The translations under genes and the position numbers were made by a program. A stretch of DNA of 64,000 nt, taken from Haladaptatus cibarius D43. GTDB taxonomy: Archaea; Halobacteriota; Halobacteria; Halobacteriales; Haladaptataceae. Location: NCBI RefSeq assembly GCF_000710615.1, contig NZ_JDTH01000001.1, forward strand, positions 124,001-188,000. Direction: 5' to 3'. The notes beneath the pieces are model-generated. The model saw only the letters and a program-made list of their open reading frames with translations, did no database searches and had not been told where the DNA came from. Positions within the stretch are counted from its first letter, which is position 1, and each line of letters starts with the position of its first letter. Below, piece after piece: positions 1-9,304 of this stretch.

Positions 1-318
1 CACTTGAAATGGAGGGGTTGGCGCGAGTTTGGGGTGGACGTAAGTCAAGTAGAGAAGTGCAAGGAAAGACAGACAGTAACAGAGAGAAAGAGAGAGAGAG
101 TTGGAAGTGAAAGTCGAAGTGGGAAACGGTGGGAGAAGTCGAAGGGAGAACTGAAACGAAGACCCGAAGGAAGTAATTCGGTCGTGGAGGCCAGTTTCGT
201 GTGAACAAATAACACAAGGGACGCAGGAAACACGAAGGATGCAGAGGGCGTGGAAGATGCGGAAGACGCGGACCCCAACGTTGGTTGCTATTAAGGAACA
301 CGTATCATAGGCCGGAAC

Positions 319-350
319 CCCACCCCCACCCCTTCGTTTCAGGTGGAATC
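319..350 (-). other. ORB element with G-string (minus orientation)
   Basis: Read on the minus strand, this is TTCCACCTGAAACGAAGGGG followed by TGGGGGTGGGG. It differs by one base from the ORB at 510. It matches the haloarchaeal Orc1/Cdc6-binding motif with the G-string found at the end of some haloarchaeal ORBs. Its orientation is opposite to the other three ORBs. Confidence 0.75.
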
Positions 351-509
351 GGGAAAATATGGGGTGGGGGTTGTCGGTGACGGATAATTTACAGACAACA
401 ACCCCATCTAGAAAACAGATTGCTCTAGTTTGCGGATGCTGTTTAAGTTGTGTTCTGATAAAGGTTTGTGTTCTAGATGCCAACTCACACCCCACCCTCC
501 CTTTCTCGC

Positions 510-537
510 GTTCCACCCGAAACGAAGGGGTGGGGGG
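510..537 (+). other. ORB element with G-string (plus orientation)
   Basis: TTCCACCCGAAACGAAGGGG followed by TGGGGGG. Together with the inverted ORB near 319 it makes a divergent pair enclosing about 160 bp of mixed sequence. Confidence 0.78.
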
Positions 538-642
538 TTCCCAAGTTCATCGGTACCACACGACATGGGCGGGTTTCCGACGACCTACGGACGAGTCTCT
601 GTTATTTTGCATCACATCGCGTTTCTCTCAATGCGGTCTCGT

Positions 643-664
643 GTTCCACCCGAAACGAAGGGGT
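643..664 (+). other. ORB element without G-string
   Basis: The 20-bp core TTCCACCCGAAACGAAGGGG is identical to the site at 510, but it is followed by TTAATC instead of a G-string. Confidence 0.75.
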
Positions 665-730
665 TAATCAAAACGCCGGTTTTCGGAAACCTCGTTACTT
701 CAGTTCCACGATTTCGTCGAGCCGGTTCCA

Positions 731-780
731 TCGAGTTACCCTTTGTAACACCGAGTTACCCTTTGTAACATCGAGTTAAC
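731..780 (+). repeat. Tandem 20-bp direct repeats with internal dyad (iteron-like)
   Basis: Two tandem units (731-750 and 751-770) read YCGAGTTACCCTTTGTAACA, followed by a partial third unit TCGAGTTAAC. Each full unit contains the dyad GTTAC-CCTTT-GTAAC. The repeats lie between the ORBs and the AT-rich stretch, which suggests an origin protein site. The binding factor is unknown. Confidence 0.85.
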
Positions 781-835
781 TTTCTCAAAGTTTCCTTCCT
801 CTCTTCTTTGACCTACTTCCTATTGACTTACTTCC

Positions 836-905
836 TGTTAATCCATTTTCATAAATGAAATTTATATAATTTTTGCATCGACAGTTTGAGTATGAGTAAA
901 TAAGT
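836..905. other. AT-rich stretch, candidate duplex-unwinding element
   Basis: A 70-bp AT-rich segment including ATAAATGAAATTTATATAAT lies between the ORB/iteron block and the orc1-proximal ORB. This is the expected place for an unwinding element. The call is by composition and position only. Confidence 0.6.
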
Positions 906-909
906 AAAC

Positions 910-953
<44 letters not shown>

Positions 954-1213
954 CTGACAGTAAAAAATGAAATTAAAAGTGAAAGTGAGAGTGGGGGGGG
1001 GTGAGCTTCGAACTCGACTTGAAACGATGCTGTTTCCGACGAGTACCGCCGAAAAACCCGTATTTCGCCCGTCATGCTACCAATAAGAAAGATTTTAATA
1101 CTGTGCTGTACCTTTTGTTCATCTGCATCAACTGGACGCGCTGTCGTTTCTGTGGGAAGTGAATCCGGGTGTTTGTCCCGGTGTCTTCCCGTCTCTCTCC
1201 GCACGGCGCGATA

Positions 1214-1235
1214 ATTCCAGTGGAAACGAAGGGGT
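1214..1235 (+). other. ORB element just upstream of the orc1 start
   Basis: ATTCCAGTGGAAACGAAGGGG ends 14 bp before the orc1 ATG. It carries the same GAAACGAAGGGG core as the other ORBs. Its position suggests that bound Orc1 could also affect transcription or translation start of its own gene. Confidence 0.72.
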
Positions 1236-1248
1236 CTGTAGCCGACGC

Positions 1249-2742
1249 ATGTCAGACGAGAATACCAACCCATCGGACGAACGAACCGGCCACGGGAGTC
1301 GTGGCTTCGAGGGCGTCGATTTGGACGAGGTCGTGTTGGACGATACAGCCGAGGGCAACCAAGGGTTGTTCGACGACCTACTTAGTGGCGAGCCGATTTT
1401 CGAGAACAAAGAAGTTCTTCGACCCTCGTACACGCCGCACGAACTCCCGCACAGAAAAGAACAAATCAACCGGATGGCGACTATCCTCGTCGCCGCACTC
1501 AGAGGTGAGACACCGTCGAATATCCTTATTTATGGAAAAACGGGAACCGGAAAAACTGCGAGCGCGAAATTCGTCAGTCAAGAACTCGAACGCACATCGC
1601 TGAAATACGAGGTTCCCTGCGAAGTCGAGTACATCAACTGCGAAGTGACCGACACACAGTATCGTGTGCTCGCGCAACTCGCCAACAAGTTCATCGAAAA
1701 CAACCAAATCGAAATAGGAGAACGAATCTCCGAACTCCAAGACATCCGTGATGGTGTCGCCGCCGAATCCGACCAACTCGAAAACACGGACTTTTCGTCG
1801 CTCGATGCAATCGAAGACCGCATCTCCGAACTCGAAGCGGACGCAGACGAAATGGAGGCCGTCCCGATGACCGGGTGGCCGACCGACCGCGTGTACAACA
1901 CCTTTTTCGAGGCCGTCGATTATCAGGAACGGGTCGTCGTCATCATGCTGGACGAAATCGACAAACTGGTCGAAAAATCCGGTGACGACACGCTCTACAA
2001 CCTCTCGCGGATGAACTCAGAACTGGAAAACTCGCGCGTGTCCATCATGGGCATTAGTAATGACCTGAAGTTTACCGACTTCCTCGACCCTCGCGTCAAA
2101 TCCAGCCTCGGCGAGGAAGAAATCGTCTTCCCACCATACGACGCGAACCAACTTCGGGACATCCTTCAGCACCGTGCCGACGTGGCGTTCAAAGCCGACG
2201 CCCTCTCGGACGACGTAATTCCACTGTGTGCCGCCTTCGCCGCGCAGGAACACGGTGATGCCCGGCGCGCACTCGACCTACTTCGAACCGCAGGTGAACT
2301 CGCAGAGCGCGACCAGAAAGAGCGCGTGGAGGAGGGCCACGTCCGCAAGGCGCAGGACAAAATCGAACTTGACCGCGTGGTGGAAGTCGTCCGAACCCTT
2401 CCGACACAGTCGAAACTCGTCCTCTTCTCGACCATCTCGCTGGAAAAGAACGGCGTCCACAACATCAACACGGGTGAGGTGTACAACGTCTACAAACACC
2501 TCTGTGAGGAAATCGACGCCGACATCCTCACTCAGCGCAGAGTTACCGACCTCATCAGTGAACTCGACATGCTCGGCATCGTCAATGCTGTCGTCGTCTC
2601 GAAGGGGCGCTACGGGCGCACGAAAGAAATCAGCATCTCGGTTCCCATCGACGAAACCGAGGCGGTTCTCCAGTCGGATTCACGACTAAGCGACATCGAC
2701 GACATCCAGCCGTTCATGCAACAGGCGCGGTTCGACAGCTAA
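1249..2742 (+). CDS. orc1: Orc1/Cdc6-type replication initiator
   Basis: Archaeal origin-recognition ATPase, 497 aa. An AAA+ domain follows an acidic N-terminus: Walker A GKTGTGKT at about residues 96-103 and Walker B LDEID at about 234-238, with sensor and lid segments after it. The C-terminal part should be the winged helix that binds ORB DNA. Between Walker A and B there is a charged helical insertion (about 157-214). The frame stays open upstream to 1159, but the ATG at 1249 is chosen because residue 2 onward looks like a normal haloarchaeal N-terminus and the longer form would read through an ORB. By position it should be the cognate initiator of the adjacent origin. Confidence 0.96.
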   Translation: MSDENTNPSDERTGHGSRGFEGVDLDEVVLDDTAEGNQGLFDDLLSGEPIFENKEVLRPSYTPHELPHRKEQINRMATILVAALRGETPSNILIYGKTGTGKTASAKFVSQELERTSLKYEVPCEVEYINCEVTDTQYRVLAQLANKFIENNQIEIGERISELQDIRDGVAAESDQLENTDFSSLDAIEDRISELEADADEMEAVPMTGWPTDRVYNTFFEAVDYQERVVVIMLDEIDKLVEKSGDDTLYNLSRMNSELENSRVSIMGISNDLKFTDFLDPRVKSSLGEEEIVFPPYDANQLRDILQHRADVAFKADALSDDVIPLCAAFAAQEHGDARRALDLLRTAGELAERDQKERVEEGHVRKAQDKIELDRVVEVVRTLPTQSKLVLFSTISLEKNGVHNINTGEVYNVYKHLCEEIDADILTQRRVTDLISELDMLGIVNAVVVSKGRYGRTKEISISVPIDETEAVLQSDSRLSDIDDIQPFMQQARFDS

Positions 2743-2823
2743 GCTGATTTGCTCGGATAAGTTCGACAACAGACCCTACAATTTGGCAACTGATTTCTCG
2801 GCTCGCCACGACGCTTTCAGGCG

Positions 2824-2846
2824 TTTTCCACCCGAAACAGTACCCT
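2824..2846 (+). other. Degenerate ORB-like motif downstream of orc1
   Basis: TTTTCCACCCGAAACAGTACCC keeps the first half of the ORB (TTCCACCCGAAAC) but has lost GAAGGGG. It may be a decayed or weak site on the far side of orc1. Confidence 0.4.
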
Positions 2847-2928
2847 TTCTAATCCAGTCGAAACGGGAGCCTCCGAAGGAAACTGTTTCCTTCAAACGAC
2901 AGCACTTGCAACGTCGAAAACAAACTGC

Positions 2929-3171
2929 TCAGACGATTTGCTCGCCATCGTCGTCGTACACCTTGATGGCGTCAACGGGACAGACACGGGCGGCCATCTC
3001 CGCATCGAACTCTTCACCCTCTGGAACTTCGCGCACGAAAATTCCATCTTCGACTTCCTCGCTCTCCAGCAAGTCAGCTTTTCCTTCTTCACGATTCTCT
3101 ACGAATTCCTCCCATTCGGCGGTGCACTGATACATTCCCGTGCAGGTGTTTCGGTCGTATTCGATTTTCAT
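2929..3171 (-). CDS. Single-cluster ferredoxin
   Basis: An 80-aa acidic ferredoxin. Cysteines are at positions 10 and 16 (C-T-G-M-Y-Q-C) and 64 (C-P-V-D-A). That gives only three cluster ligands plus a Met at position 13, the pattern of small [3Fe-4S] or P450-type ferredoxins that pass single electrons to oxygenases. The start is the ATG at 3171, because upstream codons in the frame are not ferredoxin-like. The redox partner cannot be named from context; the upstream neighbour on the same strand is a nucleoside phosphorylase. Confidence 0.85.
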   Translation of the reverse strand: MKIEYDRNTCTGMYQCTAEWEEFVENREEGKADLLESEEVEDGIFVREVPEGEEFDAEMAARVCPVDAIKVYDDDGEQIV

Positions 3172-3250
3172 ATCTATCACTCCGATATGTGCCTTCAAAT
3201 CAGTGACGGAAATGGCGCAGTTGGTAACCGAAACCGAACTGCGACGGATA

Positions 3251-4003
3251 CTACGAAACGTAGGTTCGAAGCGCCTCAATAGTCGGGTTGAGCATCGTCG
3301 GAAGCGAACACTGCTCTTCGGCGTTCGGTTTCCACTCGTCCGTCGTGAGATAGTCACCGACTTCGTGAACGACGGCGGCATCGACGCCACGGTAGGCGGC
3401 AACCGCGAGCATGGCCGATTCGGCCATACCGAGCGAGAGAACACCTTCGTTCGCGTAATGTTCTATTTCGGGAATCGTCTCACGATACATCGCGCCCATC
3501 GACCACGTCGCCCCGCGATGCGTTTCGATTCCAGCCTCAATAAGGCTGGAATCGAGACGATCCACTAGTTTCGGTGTTGGTTCGACCTGTTCGTCCGCTG
3601 GAAGGTAATGGTGCGAAACCCCTTCGTCGCGGATGGCGCGAGTCGGAAGAATAGCTTCGTCCAGTCCGACGTCTTTCTGCAAACTCGCACAACCGCAGAG
3701 GAGACAGACGACTTCCGCACCCGCCGCAATGACGTTCTCCGCGACGATTGCGGTAACTGTCGGCCCGATGCCGAAATCGCCGACGAAACCTACGTTCTCG
3801 TCTAGCAGTTGTAACTCCTGATTTCGAACGTAGTTCACTGTGTCCGTCGCGCGTTCATCCACCGTCTCGAACAGTTCGTCTTCGAACCCGAAAATAACTG
3901 CTGGCGGCATTTCCGGTAACTGTCCACCGTGAGCCTCCACAGCATCCTCGGGCGAAAAAAGTGCGCGCGCGTCGTATTTGTCTCCAAACTTCGGAACGGG
4001 CAT
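3251..4003 (-). CDS. Nucleoside phosphorylase (PNP/UDP family)
   Basis: A 250-aa protein of the PNP_UDP_1 family, which splits nucleosides with phosphate to base and ribose-1-phosphate. Segments supporting this are GFVGDFGIGPTVTA (phosphate-site region), GAEVVCLLCGCASLQ and the late motif MGMAESAMLAVAA-like stretch with a conserved Glu (seen as SLGMAESAMLAV). The ATG at 4003 is preferred over an in-frame TTG at 4021 because GGAAGG precedes it as a ribosome-binding site. The exact base specificity is not readable from sequence alone. It is transcribed divergently from hel308. Confidence 0.85.
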   Translation of the reverse strand: MPVPKFGDKYDARALFSPEDAVEAHGGQLPEMPPAVIFGFEDELFETVDERATDTVNYVRNQELQLLDENVGFVGDFGIGPTVTAIVAENVIAAGAEVVCLLCGCASLQKDVGLDEAILPTRAIRDEGVSHHYLPADEQVEPTPKLVDRLDSSLIEAGIETHRGATWSMGAMYRETIPEIEHYANEGVLSLGMAESAMLAVAAYRGVDAAVVHEVGDYLTTDEWKPNAEEQCSLPTMLNPTIEALRTYVS

Positions 4004-4056
4004 ATTCGTACCTTCCGGCAAGACGAAAAGTATCTTCTCCCGCGTTCACCCGACAG

Positions 4057-4062
4057 TTTAAA
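4057..4062 (+). promoter_or_regulatory. TATA-like box for a leaderless transcript before hel308
   Basis: TTTAAA is centred about 28 bp before the ATG at 4088, the usual archaeal TATA-to-start spacing. It would place the transcript start at that ATG rather than at the hel308 GTG. Confidence 0.45.
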
Positions 4063-4087
4063 CGGGAAGACGCGCCAATCGGTGGTA

Positions 4088-4129
4088 ATGACCGGATTCG
4101 CACCGCGCACGCAGGGTGAGCGTGCGTGA
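4088..4129 (+). CDS. Possible 13-codon leader ORF coupled to hel308
   Basis: ATG at 4088 opens [13 protein letters not shown]. It stops with TGA at 4127-4129, which overlaps the hel308 GTG (4126-4128) in a GTGA junction. The upstream TATA-like box is spaced for a leaderless start at this ATG. Translational coupling is inferred; the peptide itself has no recognisable domain. Alternatively it is chance. Confidence 0.35.
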   Translation: MTGFAPRTQGERA

Positions 4130-6396
4130 AAGTCGCCGATTTGACGGGATTACCGGATGGCGTCCCCGAACACTTCCAATCGCAGGGTATCGAAGAACTG
4201 TATCCGCCACAAGCGGAAGCAGTCGAGGCGGGTATCACCGACGGCGAGAGCATCGTCGCCAGTATTCCGACGGCCAGCGGAAAGACGTTCATCGCGGAAC
4301 TGGCGATGCTTTCAAGTGTCGCCCGCGGCGGAAAAGCCCTCTACATCGTCCCGCTTCGTGCCCTCGCCAGCGAGAAAAAAGAGGAGTTCGAGGAGTTCGA
4401 ACAGTACGGCGTCTCCATCGGCGTCTCGACCGGAAACTACGACAGCGACGGCGACTGGTTGGCAACGAAGGACATCATCGTCGCCACGAGCGAAAAGGTG
4501 GACTCGCTCGTGCGAAACGGTGCGAAGTGGGTTGACGACCTCTCTTGCGTCGTCGCCGACGAAGTTCATCTCGTCAACGACGCCCACCGCGGCCCGACGC
4601 TCGAAGTCACCCTCGCCAAACTCCGCCGTGTGAATCCGAACCTCCAGACCGTCGCCCTGTCGGCGACGGTCGGGAACGCAGACGAAATGGCCGACTGGCT
4701 CGATGCGACCTTAGTCGATTCGTCGTGGCGGCCCATCGACCTCCGAAAAGGCGTCCTCTACGGCCAAGCCTTACATTTCGACGACGGGACACAACAGGAA
4801 CTCGCGCGCGGGAAGCAGAAAGAAACCGCGGCACTTGTCGAGGATACGCTAGGTGACGAGGGTTCGTCGCTTGTGTTCGTCAACTCGCGCCGGAATGCGG
4901 AGGCCGCCGCGAAACGACTCGCGGACGTGACGAAAAACCATCTCACGGACGAGGAACGAAGCAAACTCCGCGAAGTCGCCGACGAAATTCGGGACGTGAG
5001 CGATACGGAAACGAGCGACGACCTCGCAAACGCGGTGGAGAAAGGCTCCGCGTTCCACCACGCGGGACTCGCTAGCGAACACCGCTCAATCGTGGAAGAC
5101 GTGTTCCGAGACAGACTCGTGAAAGTCATCAGCGCGACCCCGACGCTCGCGGCGGGGGTGAACACCCCGAGTCGGCGCGTCATCGTCCGCGACTGGCGGC
5201 GGTACGACGGCGACGTCGGCGGGATGCAACCGCTCGACGTGTTGGAAATTCACCAGATGTTTGGCCGGGCGGGAAGACCCGGCCTTGACCCTTACGGCGA
5301 AGCGGTACTCATTGCCAAAAGTCACGAAGAACTCCAAGAACTGTTCGACCAGTACGTCTGGGCCGACCCGGAAGCAGTGCATTCGAAACTCGCGGCGGAA
5401 CCTGCACTGCGAACCCACATCCTTGCCACGGTCGCGTCTGGGTTCGCGGGAACCGAAGACGAACTACTCGACTTCCTCGAACGAACGCTGTATGCGACTC
5501 AAACCGACGAAACGGGTCGGCTCGAAACCGTCACCCAGCGCGTCCTTGACTACCTCGAACGAAACGGGTTCCTCGAACGCGACGACCGTCTTCGGGCAAC
5601 TGGCTTAGGCCACCGCGTCTCACAACTGTATCTCGACCCGATGAGCGCCGCAGAAATCATCGACGGCTTGCGCGCCGCGGAGGACGACCCAACCGCACTT
5701 GGACTGTACCACCTCGTCTCGCGCACGCCGGACATGTACCAACTCTATCTTCGATCGGGTGACCGCGAACGCTACACCGAAATCGCCTACGAACGGGAAC
5801 CGGAGTTCCTCGGACACATGCCCTCGGAGTTCGAAGACCACGCTTTCGAGGACTGGCTTTCAGCGCTGAAAACGGCCCGACTCCTCGAAGATTGGGCCAG
5901 CGAACTGGACGAAGACCGGATTACTGAACGCTACGCAATCGGCCCCGGCGACATCCGTGGCAAAGTCGATACGGCCGAGTGGTTGCTGAACGCGGCGGAA
6001 CGACTCGCCAGCGAACTTCAGCGAAGCGACGAGGAAAGCCTTCCATCCGCCACTACGACCGCAGTCCGCGAAGCCAGAAAACGAGTCCAATACGGCGTCG
6101 AGGAAGAACTGCTCGACCTTGCAGGTGTGCGAAATGTTGGGCGAAAGCGCGCCCGCCGTCTGTACGCCGCCGGAATCGAATCCCGAGCAGACCTCCGCGA
6201 GGCCGACAAATCGGTCGTTTTGGGCGCGCTCCGTGGGAGACGAAAAACGACCGAAACCATCCTCGAAAACGTGGGGCGAAAAGACCCCTCACTGGATGGT
6301 GTCGAGGCCGACGCGGAGGCGAAAGCGAGTGCGACCAAAACAGCAAATGAGGCGGCCGGAAACGGCGGCCAGCAGAGTCTCGGTGATTTCGAATGA
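4126..6396 (+). CDS. hel308: Hel308-type DNA helicase
   Basis: A 756-aa superfamily 2 Ski2-like 3'-5' DNA helicase acting at stalled replication forks. The Q-motif region LYPPQAEAV (about 25-33) is followed by motif I PTASGKT (48-54), the DExH-type ADEVHL, SAT-like LSATVGN, and motif [12 protein letters not shown]. The C-terminal part contains a helix-hairpin-helix region ([17 protein letters not shown]). The very end QQSLGDFE resembles a PCNA-interacting peptide (Q-x-x-L-x-x-F). The start is GTG at 4126, coupled to a small upstream ORF. Its stop overlaps the cgi121 ATG in ATGA, so the two are probably co-expressed. Confidence 0.95.
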   Translation: MKVADLTGLPDGVPEHFQSQGIEELYPPQAEAVEAGITDGESIVASIPTASGKTFIAELAMLSSVARGGKALYIVPLRALASEKKEEFEEFEQYGVSIGVSTGNYDSDGDWLATKDIIVATSEKVDSLVRNGAKWVDDLSCVVADEVHLVNDAHRGPTLEVTLAKLRRVNPNLQTVALSATVGNADEMADWLDATLVDSSWRPIDLRKGVLYGQALHFDDGTQQELARGKQKETAALVEDTLGDEGSSLVFVNSRRNAEAAAKRLADVTKNHLTDEERSKLREVADEIRDVSDTETSDDLANAVEKGSAFHHAGLASEHRSIVEDVFRDRLVKVISATPTLAAGVNTPSRRVIVRDWRRYDGDVGGMQPLDVLEIHQMFGRAGRPGLDPYGEAVLIAKSHEELQELFDQYVWADPEAVHSKLAAEPALRTHILATVASGFAGTEDELLDFLERTLYATQTDETGRLETVTQRVLDYLERNGFLERDDRLRATGLGHRVSQLYLDPMSAAEIIDGLRAAEDDPTALGLYHLVSRTPDMYQLYLRSGDRERYTEIAYEREPEFLGHMPSEFEDHAFEDWLSALKTARLLEDWASELDEDRITERYAIGPGDIRGKVDTAEWLLNAAERLASELQRSDEESLPSATTTAVREARKRVQYGVEEELLDLAGVRNVGRKRARRLYAAGIESRADLREADKSVVLGALRGRRKTTETILENVGRKDPSLDGVEADAEAKASATKTANEAAGNGGQQSLGDFE

Positions 6397-6890
6397 GAGT
6401 GGTCGAAGGCAGAGTCACCATCGACGACCTCGATGATTTTCTCTCTCACATCGGGGACATTGCCGACGAATCCGACTGCGCGATACAGGCGTTCGACGCG
6501 CGTTACGTCGCCGGACGTGACCATCTCGAATCGGCGGTCGAACACGCGAATCGCGCGTTCGACCGCGGTGAAAACGTCGCCCGCGACCGAGCGGTCGAGA
6601 TTTTGCTGTACGCCGCTGGTCGTCGTCAAATCAATCAGGGACTCGAAATGGGGGTTTCTACGGGAAAACAACAGGTGGTCGTCGTGGTCGATGGAAAGCA
6701 GGAAGACGATGAAAACAAAGCTGTAGCGGCTATCTTCGACCTGATAGAACCTGCCGATACACTCGGTAATCCCGACTGCGAGATAATTTTCGACTTCTTC
6801 GACGTTTCCGAGCGAGAACTAGCTGCGACCAGTGCGAGTCTCACAGACCTCGTCTGTGAGCGGGTTGCCTTGCTCGAAGTCGAGAAATAG
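6393..6890 (+). CDS. cgi121: KEOPS complex subunit Cgi121
   Basis: 165 aa. Cgi121 is the KEOPS subunit that helps recruit tRNA for N6-threonylcarbamoyladenosine formation at position 37. Family signs are [14 protein letters not shown] near residues 29-42, the helical segment [30 protein letters not shown], and VVVVDGKQ. The 4-bp ATGA overlap with hel308 shows co-translation. Linkage of hel308 and cgi121 is a recurrent archaeal arrangement. Confidence 0.92.
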   Translation: MRVVEGRVTIDDLDDFLSHIGDIADESDCAIQAFDARYVAGRDHLESAVEHANRAFDRGENVARDRAVEILLYAAGRRQINQGLEMGVSTGKQQVVVVVDGKQEDDENKAVAAIFDLIEPADTLGNPDCEIIFDFFDVSERELAATSASLTDLVCERVALLEVEK

Positions 6891-6954
6891 CGTCGAAATT
6901 CCGAGTGCTGGTGGCCAGTACGAATTTCATCCATCCCGATGTACGCCCGATACC

Positions 6955-7335
6955 ATGCCTGAAGACGACCACGACCCGGGTGATGTACAGGACAGCGCCC
7001 GTGAGCGACAGCACGAACGCGCCGAAACCGTCGAGGATATGCTCGGTGAAGCGGGCCGGATGCTGGGCGAGCACAAGTATCCGACGACGAGCGAAGAGTT
7101 GGCGGCGGAGTACGGCGACCAGCAACTCGATTTGCCGAACGAAACGGAAACGCTGGGAAGCGTCTTCGACCGACTCGTGGACGAACGCTTCGAATCCGCG
7201 GAAGAGGCGCGGGAAGCGGTGTACAACGAAGTCACTGGCGAGGCTGGCGGAATGACGGAGTACAACGACGAACGGGCGTTAGGAGAAATCGAGGACGTGG
7301 AATCGGACGACGAATCGAACACGAACTGGCAGTAA
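6955..7335 (+). CDS. Small acidic haloarchaeal protein (DUF5789-like)
   Basis: 126 aa, very acidic. The central segment MLGEHKYPTTSEELAAEYG, LPNETETLGSVFDRL and RFESAEEAREAVYNEV match the pattern of the haloarchaeal DUF5789/DUF2795-type family; the family name is from memory. The start is ATG 6955, because upstream codons in the frame are Ser/Pro/Cys-rich and unlike a haloarchaeal N-terminus. Function unknown. An ORB-like motif begins right after its stop codon. Confidence 0.75.
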   Translation: MPEDDHDPGDVQDSARERQHERAETVEDMLGEAGRMLGEHKYPTTSEELAAEYGDQQLDLPNETETLGSVFDRLVDERFESAEEAREAVYNEVTGEAGGMTEYNDERALGEIEDVESDDESNTNWQ

Positions 7336-7360
7336 TCTCCAGTTGAAACGAAGGGGTTTC
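7336..7360 (+). other. ORB-like motif between a CDS and tRNA-Gln
   Basis: CTCCAGTTGAAACGAAGGGGT shares GAAACGAAGGGGT with the origin ORBs but lies about 4.6 kb past the end of orc1. It could titrate Orc1 or be chance. Confidence 0.5.
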
Positions 7361-7405
7361 GGTCGCTACTTTTGGTTCAATACTGTTCAAAATCGAATGA
7401 AAGGA

Positions 7406-7478
7406 TAGTCCCACACGGACTCGAACCGCGGTCGAAGCCCCCAGAAGGCTTCAGGATTGGCCACTACCCCATGGGACT
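7406..7478 (-). tRNA. tRNA-Gln (anticodon CUG)
   Basis: The 73-nt cloverleaf on the minus strand has acceptor arm AGTCCCA/TGGGACT with discriminator A. The D-arm region includes GGGGTAGTGGCCAATCCT. The anticodon stem AAGCC/GGCTT encloses the loop TTCTGGG (anticodon CTG), and the T-loop contains GGTTCGAGTCC. No encoded CCA and no intron are seen. Confidence 0.95.
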
Positions 7479-7613
7479 TGGCTTACTGCAGAATACCGTA
7501 CTGGCCGCTTGCTTGTAAGCGTTGCGCGTTCGGATTCCGTATGTTACGAACACTCACTCCGTAACCATGCACAAACCACTACCTATTTCCACAATCATTG
7601 CTCACACTCGTGT

Positions 7614-8225
7614 ATGTACGTCGGACGCTTCATCGTGATTGGCCCCGAAATTGGCGCATACCGAGTTTCCTCGCGGTCGTTCCCGAATCGAAAGGCGGTT
7701 GCGCGCGACGACGCCGTGACTGTCGCGCCGACCGAGGACGCGTCGGAGACGGACAACCCCTACATCTCCTACAACTGCGTGCGAACCGTCGGCGACACCG
7801 CGGTCATCGGAAACGGGTCGCAGGTAGACCCAATCGCGGAAAAACTCGAACTCGGTTACCCCGCGCGGGATGCACTCGCCGAAACCCTGCTCGCGCTTGA
7901 CTACGAGAAGGACGACTACGACACGCCGCGAATCGCGGGCACGATTGGCGAAGAGTCGTACATCGGCATCGTTCGCCGAGATGCCCTGCTGGTCGAGCAA
8001 GTAACGGAACCGACGCTGGTTGCGACCTACGAAAAGGACACGCCCGAGTCCTTTTCGTTCAGGGTGGAGAACGCCGAGCAGGCGGCGGATGCGGCTTACG
8101 ACCTTGATTTCGAACATCCGGTTTGTGCGGTCGGCGTGACGCGAAACGACGCGGAAACGGACGGTGCGAAAACGGATGATACGGACAGCGATGTGTTCTC
8201 CTTCGCAATCGAGAACGGGAATTAA
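7614..8225 (+). CDS. purO: Archaeal IMP cyclohydrolase PurO
   Basis: 203 aa. PurO closes FAICAR to IMP, the last step of purine synthesis, replacing bacterial PurH in archaea. The N-terminus MYVGRF(I)VIGP, the segment [12 protein letters not shown] and PYISYNCVR are typical. The frame is open further upstream, but ATG 7614 gives the conserved family start. The C-terminus carries an Asp/Thr-rich stretch before IENGN. Confidence 0.93.
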   Translation: MYVGRFIVIGPEIGAYRVSSRSFPNRKAVARDDAVTVAPTEDASETDNPYISYNCVRTVGDTAVIGNGSQVDPIAEKLELGYPARDALAETLLALDYEKDDYDTPRIAGTIGEESYIGIVRRDALLVEQVTEPTLVATYEKDTPESFSFRVENAEQAADAAYDLDFEHPVCAVGVTRNDAETDGAKTDDTDSDVFSFAIENGN

Positions 8226-8250
8226 GTCCTCTGCGAACGTATTGTTTTGC

Positions 8251-8910
8251 ATGAAAGTTGGCGTCATTTCGGACGTTCACGCGAATCGAGTCGCACTCGA
8301 CGCCGTGCTGGACGACATGCCAGCGGTCGATGCCCTGCTCTGTGCGGGCGACGTGGTCGGCTACAACCCGTGGCCCGCCGAGTGCGTCGATACTCTCCGT
8401 GACCGAGTAACGGCCAGCGTGATGGGTAACCACGACCGCGCGGTCGTTTCGGGGACGGCGTTCAAATTCAACAGCATGGCCAGTGCGGGCGTCGAGTATG
8501 CCCGCGACGAACTGAACGACCTCCAGCGCGAGTGGTTGGCGAACCGCCCCACCAGCACAACCGCTTGCGATGGTCGAGTGCGAATCATCCACGGGCATCC
8601 GGACGACCCCGACCACTACACCCATCCGGACGAATTTTCTTCGGACTTGCTGGATGATAAGGACGTTCTCGTGATGGGTCACACCCACGTCCAGCACCAC
8701 GAGGTGTACGACGAAGGAATCGTGATGAATCCGGGCAGTGTTGGTCAGCCTCGGGACAGGGATTCGCGGGCAGCGTATGCGATTTTGGATTTGGCGGAGA
8801 TGACAGTAGAAGAGCGACGTGTCGAATATGATATTGAGGCGGTACAGGAGGCGGTTCGAGAGGCCGGATTGCCTGATAAGATTGGTTCTCGATTAGAAAA
8901 GGGCCGGTAG
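8251..8910 (+). CDS. Metallophosphoesterase (YfcE/calcineurin-like)
   Basis: 219 aa. All dimetal motifs are present in order: D-x-H in ISDVHANR (residues 8-10), GDVVGYN, GNHD in VMGNHDRAV, IIHGHPDD, and GHTH in VMGHTHVQHH. These enzymes hydrolyse phosphodiesters or phosphomonoesters with Mn or Ni; the substrate is not evident. It starts 25 bp after purO and is likely in the same unit. Confidence 0.9.
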   Translation: MKVGVISDVHANRVALDAVLDDMPAVDALLCAGDVVGYNPWPAECVDTLRDRVTASVMGNHDRAVVSGTAFKFNSMASAGVEYARDELNDLQREWLANRPTSTTACDGRVRIIHGHPDDPDHYTHPDEFSSDLLDDKDVLVMGHTHVQHHEVYDEGIVMNPGSVGQPRDRDSRAAYAILDLAEMTVEERRVEYDIEAVQEAVREAGLPDKIGSRLEKGR

Positions 8911-9095
8911 AAAAACGTAGCTAATTGCAGTCGTCGTGGCGCTAGCTGTTGCCGACTCCAAATAAACCGTTACCGCACCGCGACAGCCACACTCTCCCCA
9001 GCCGATTGCGCTTCTCACTCCGGAAGAACAAGCTCTTCCGTGCTCTCGTTCACTCCTTCGTCGTTCACGAGAACTTCGTTCCGATGCTCATCTCT

Positions 9096-9150
9096 CGTGC
9101 GCTGGCACAGGACTGAGGACTTCACGTCCGAAGACCTGTGCCAGCGCACG
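9096..9150. repeat. Long perfect inverted repeat (16-bp arms)
   Basis: The arm CGTGCGCTGGCACAGG (9096-9111) is perfectly complementary to CCTGTGCCAGCGCACG (9135-9150), with a 23-nt loop. It is not followed by a T-run, so it is not a typical terminator. Confidence 0.95.
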
Positions 9151-9284
9151 CCAAATGGTACAATTAGATTTCTGAATTGACGCAAACCACATGGCGCGTG
9201 CGTTGGCAAGCCCGAGGAGTCGTCGTCCGAGGGCTTGCTGATTATCGCGCGAGGTCTTCGTGAGCGACGAGCGAGCGAACGGCT

Positions 9285-9304
9285 CGTCAGAGCGTACTCT
9301 GACG
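9285..9304. repeat. Perfect 20-bp palindrome
   Basis: CGTCAGAG-CGTA-CTCTGACG, 8-bp arms with a 4-nt loop, inside the gene-free block. Confidence 0.95.

Noticed and set aside
359-779. Short plus-strand ORFs of about 100 aa in the origin
   Set aside because: They overlap each other in different frames, cross ORBs and repeats, and lack acidic haloarchaeal composition.
731-780. CRISPR-like repeat array
   Set aside because: The repeats are directly tandem without spacers and number only about two and a half; no cas genes are near.
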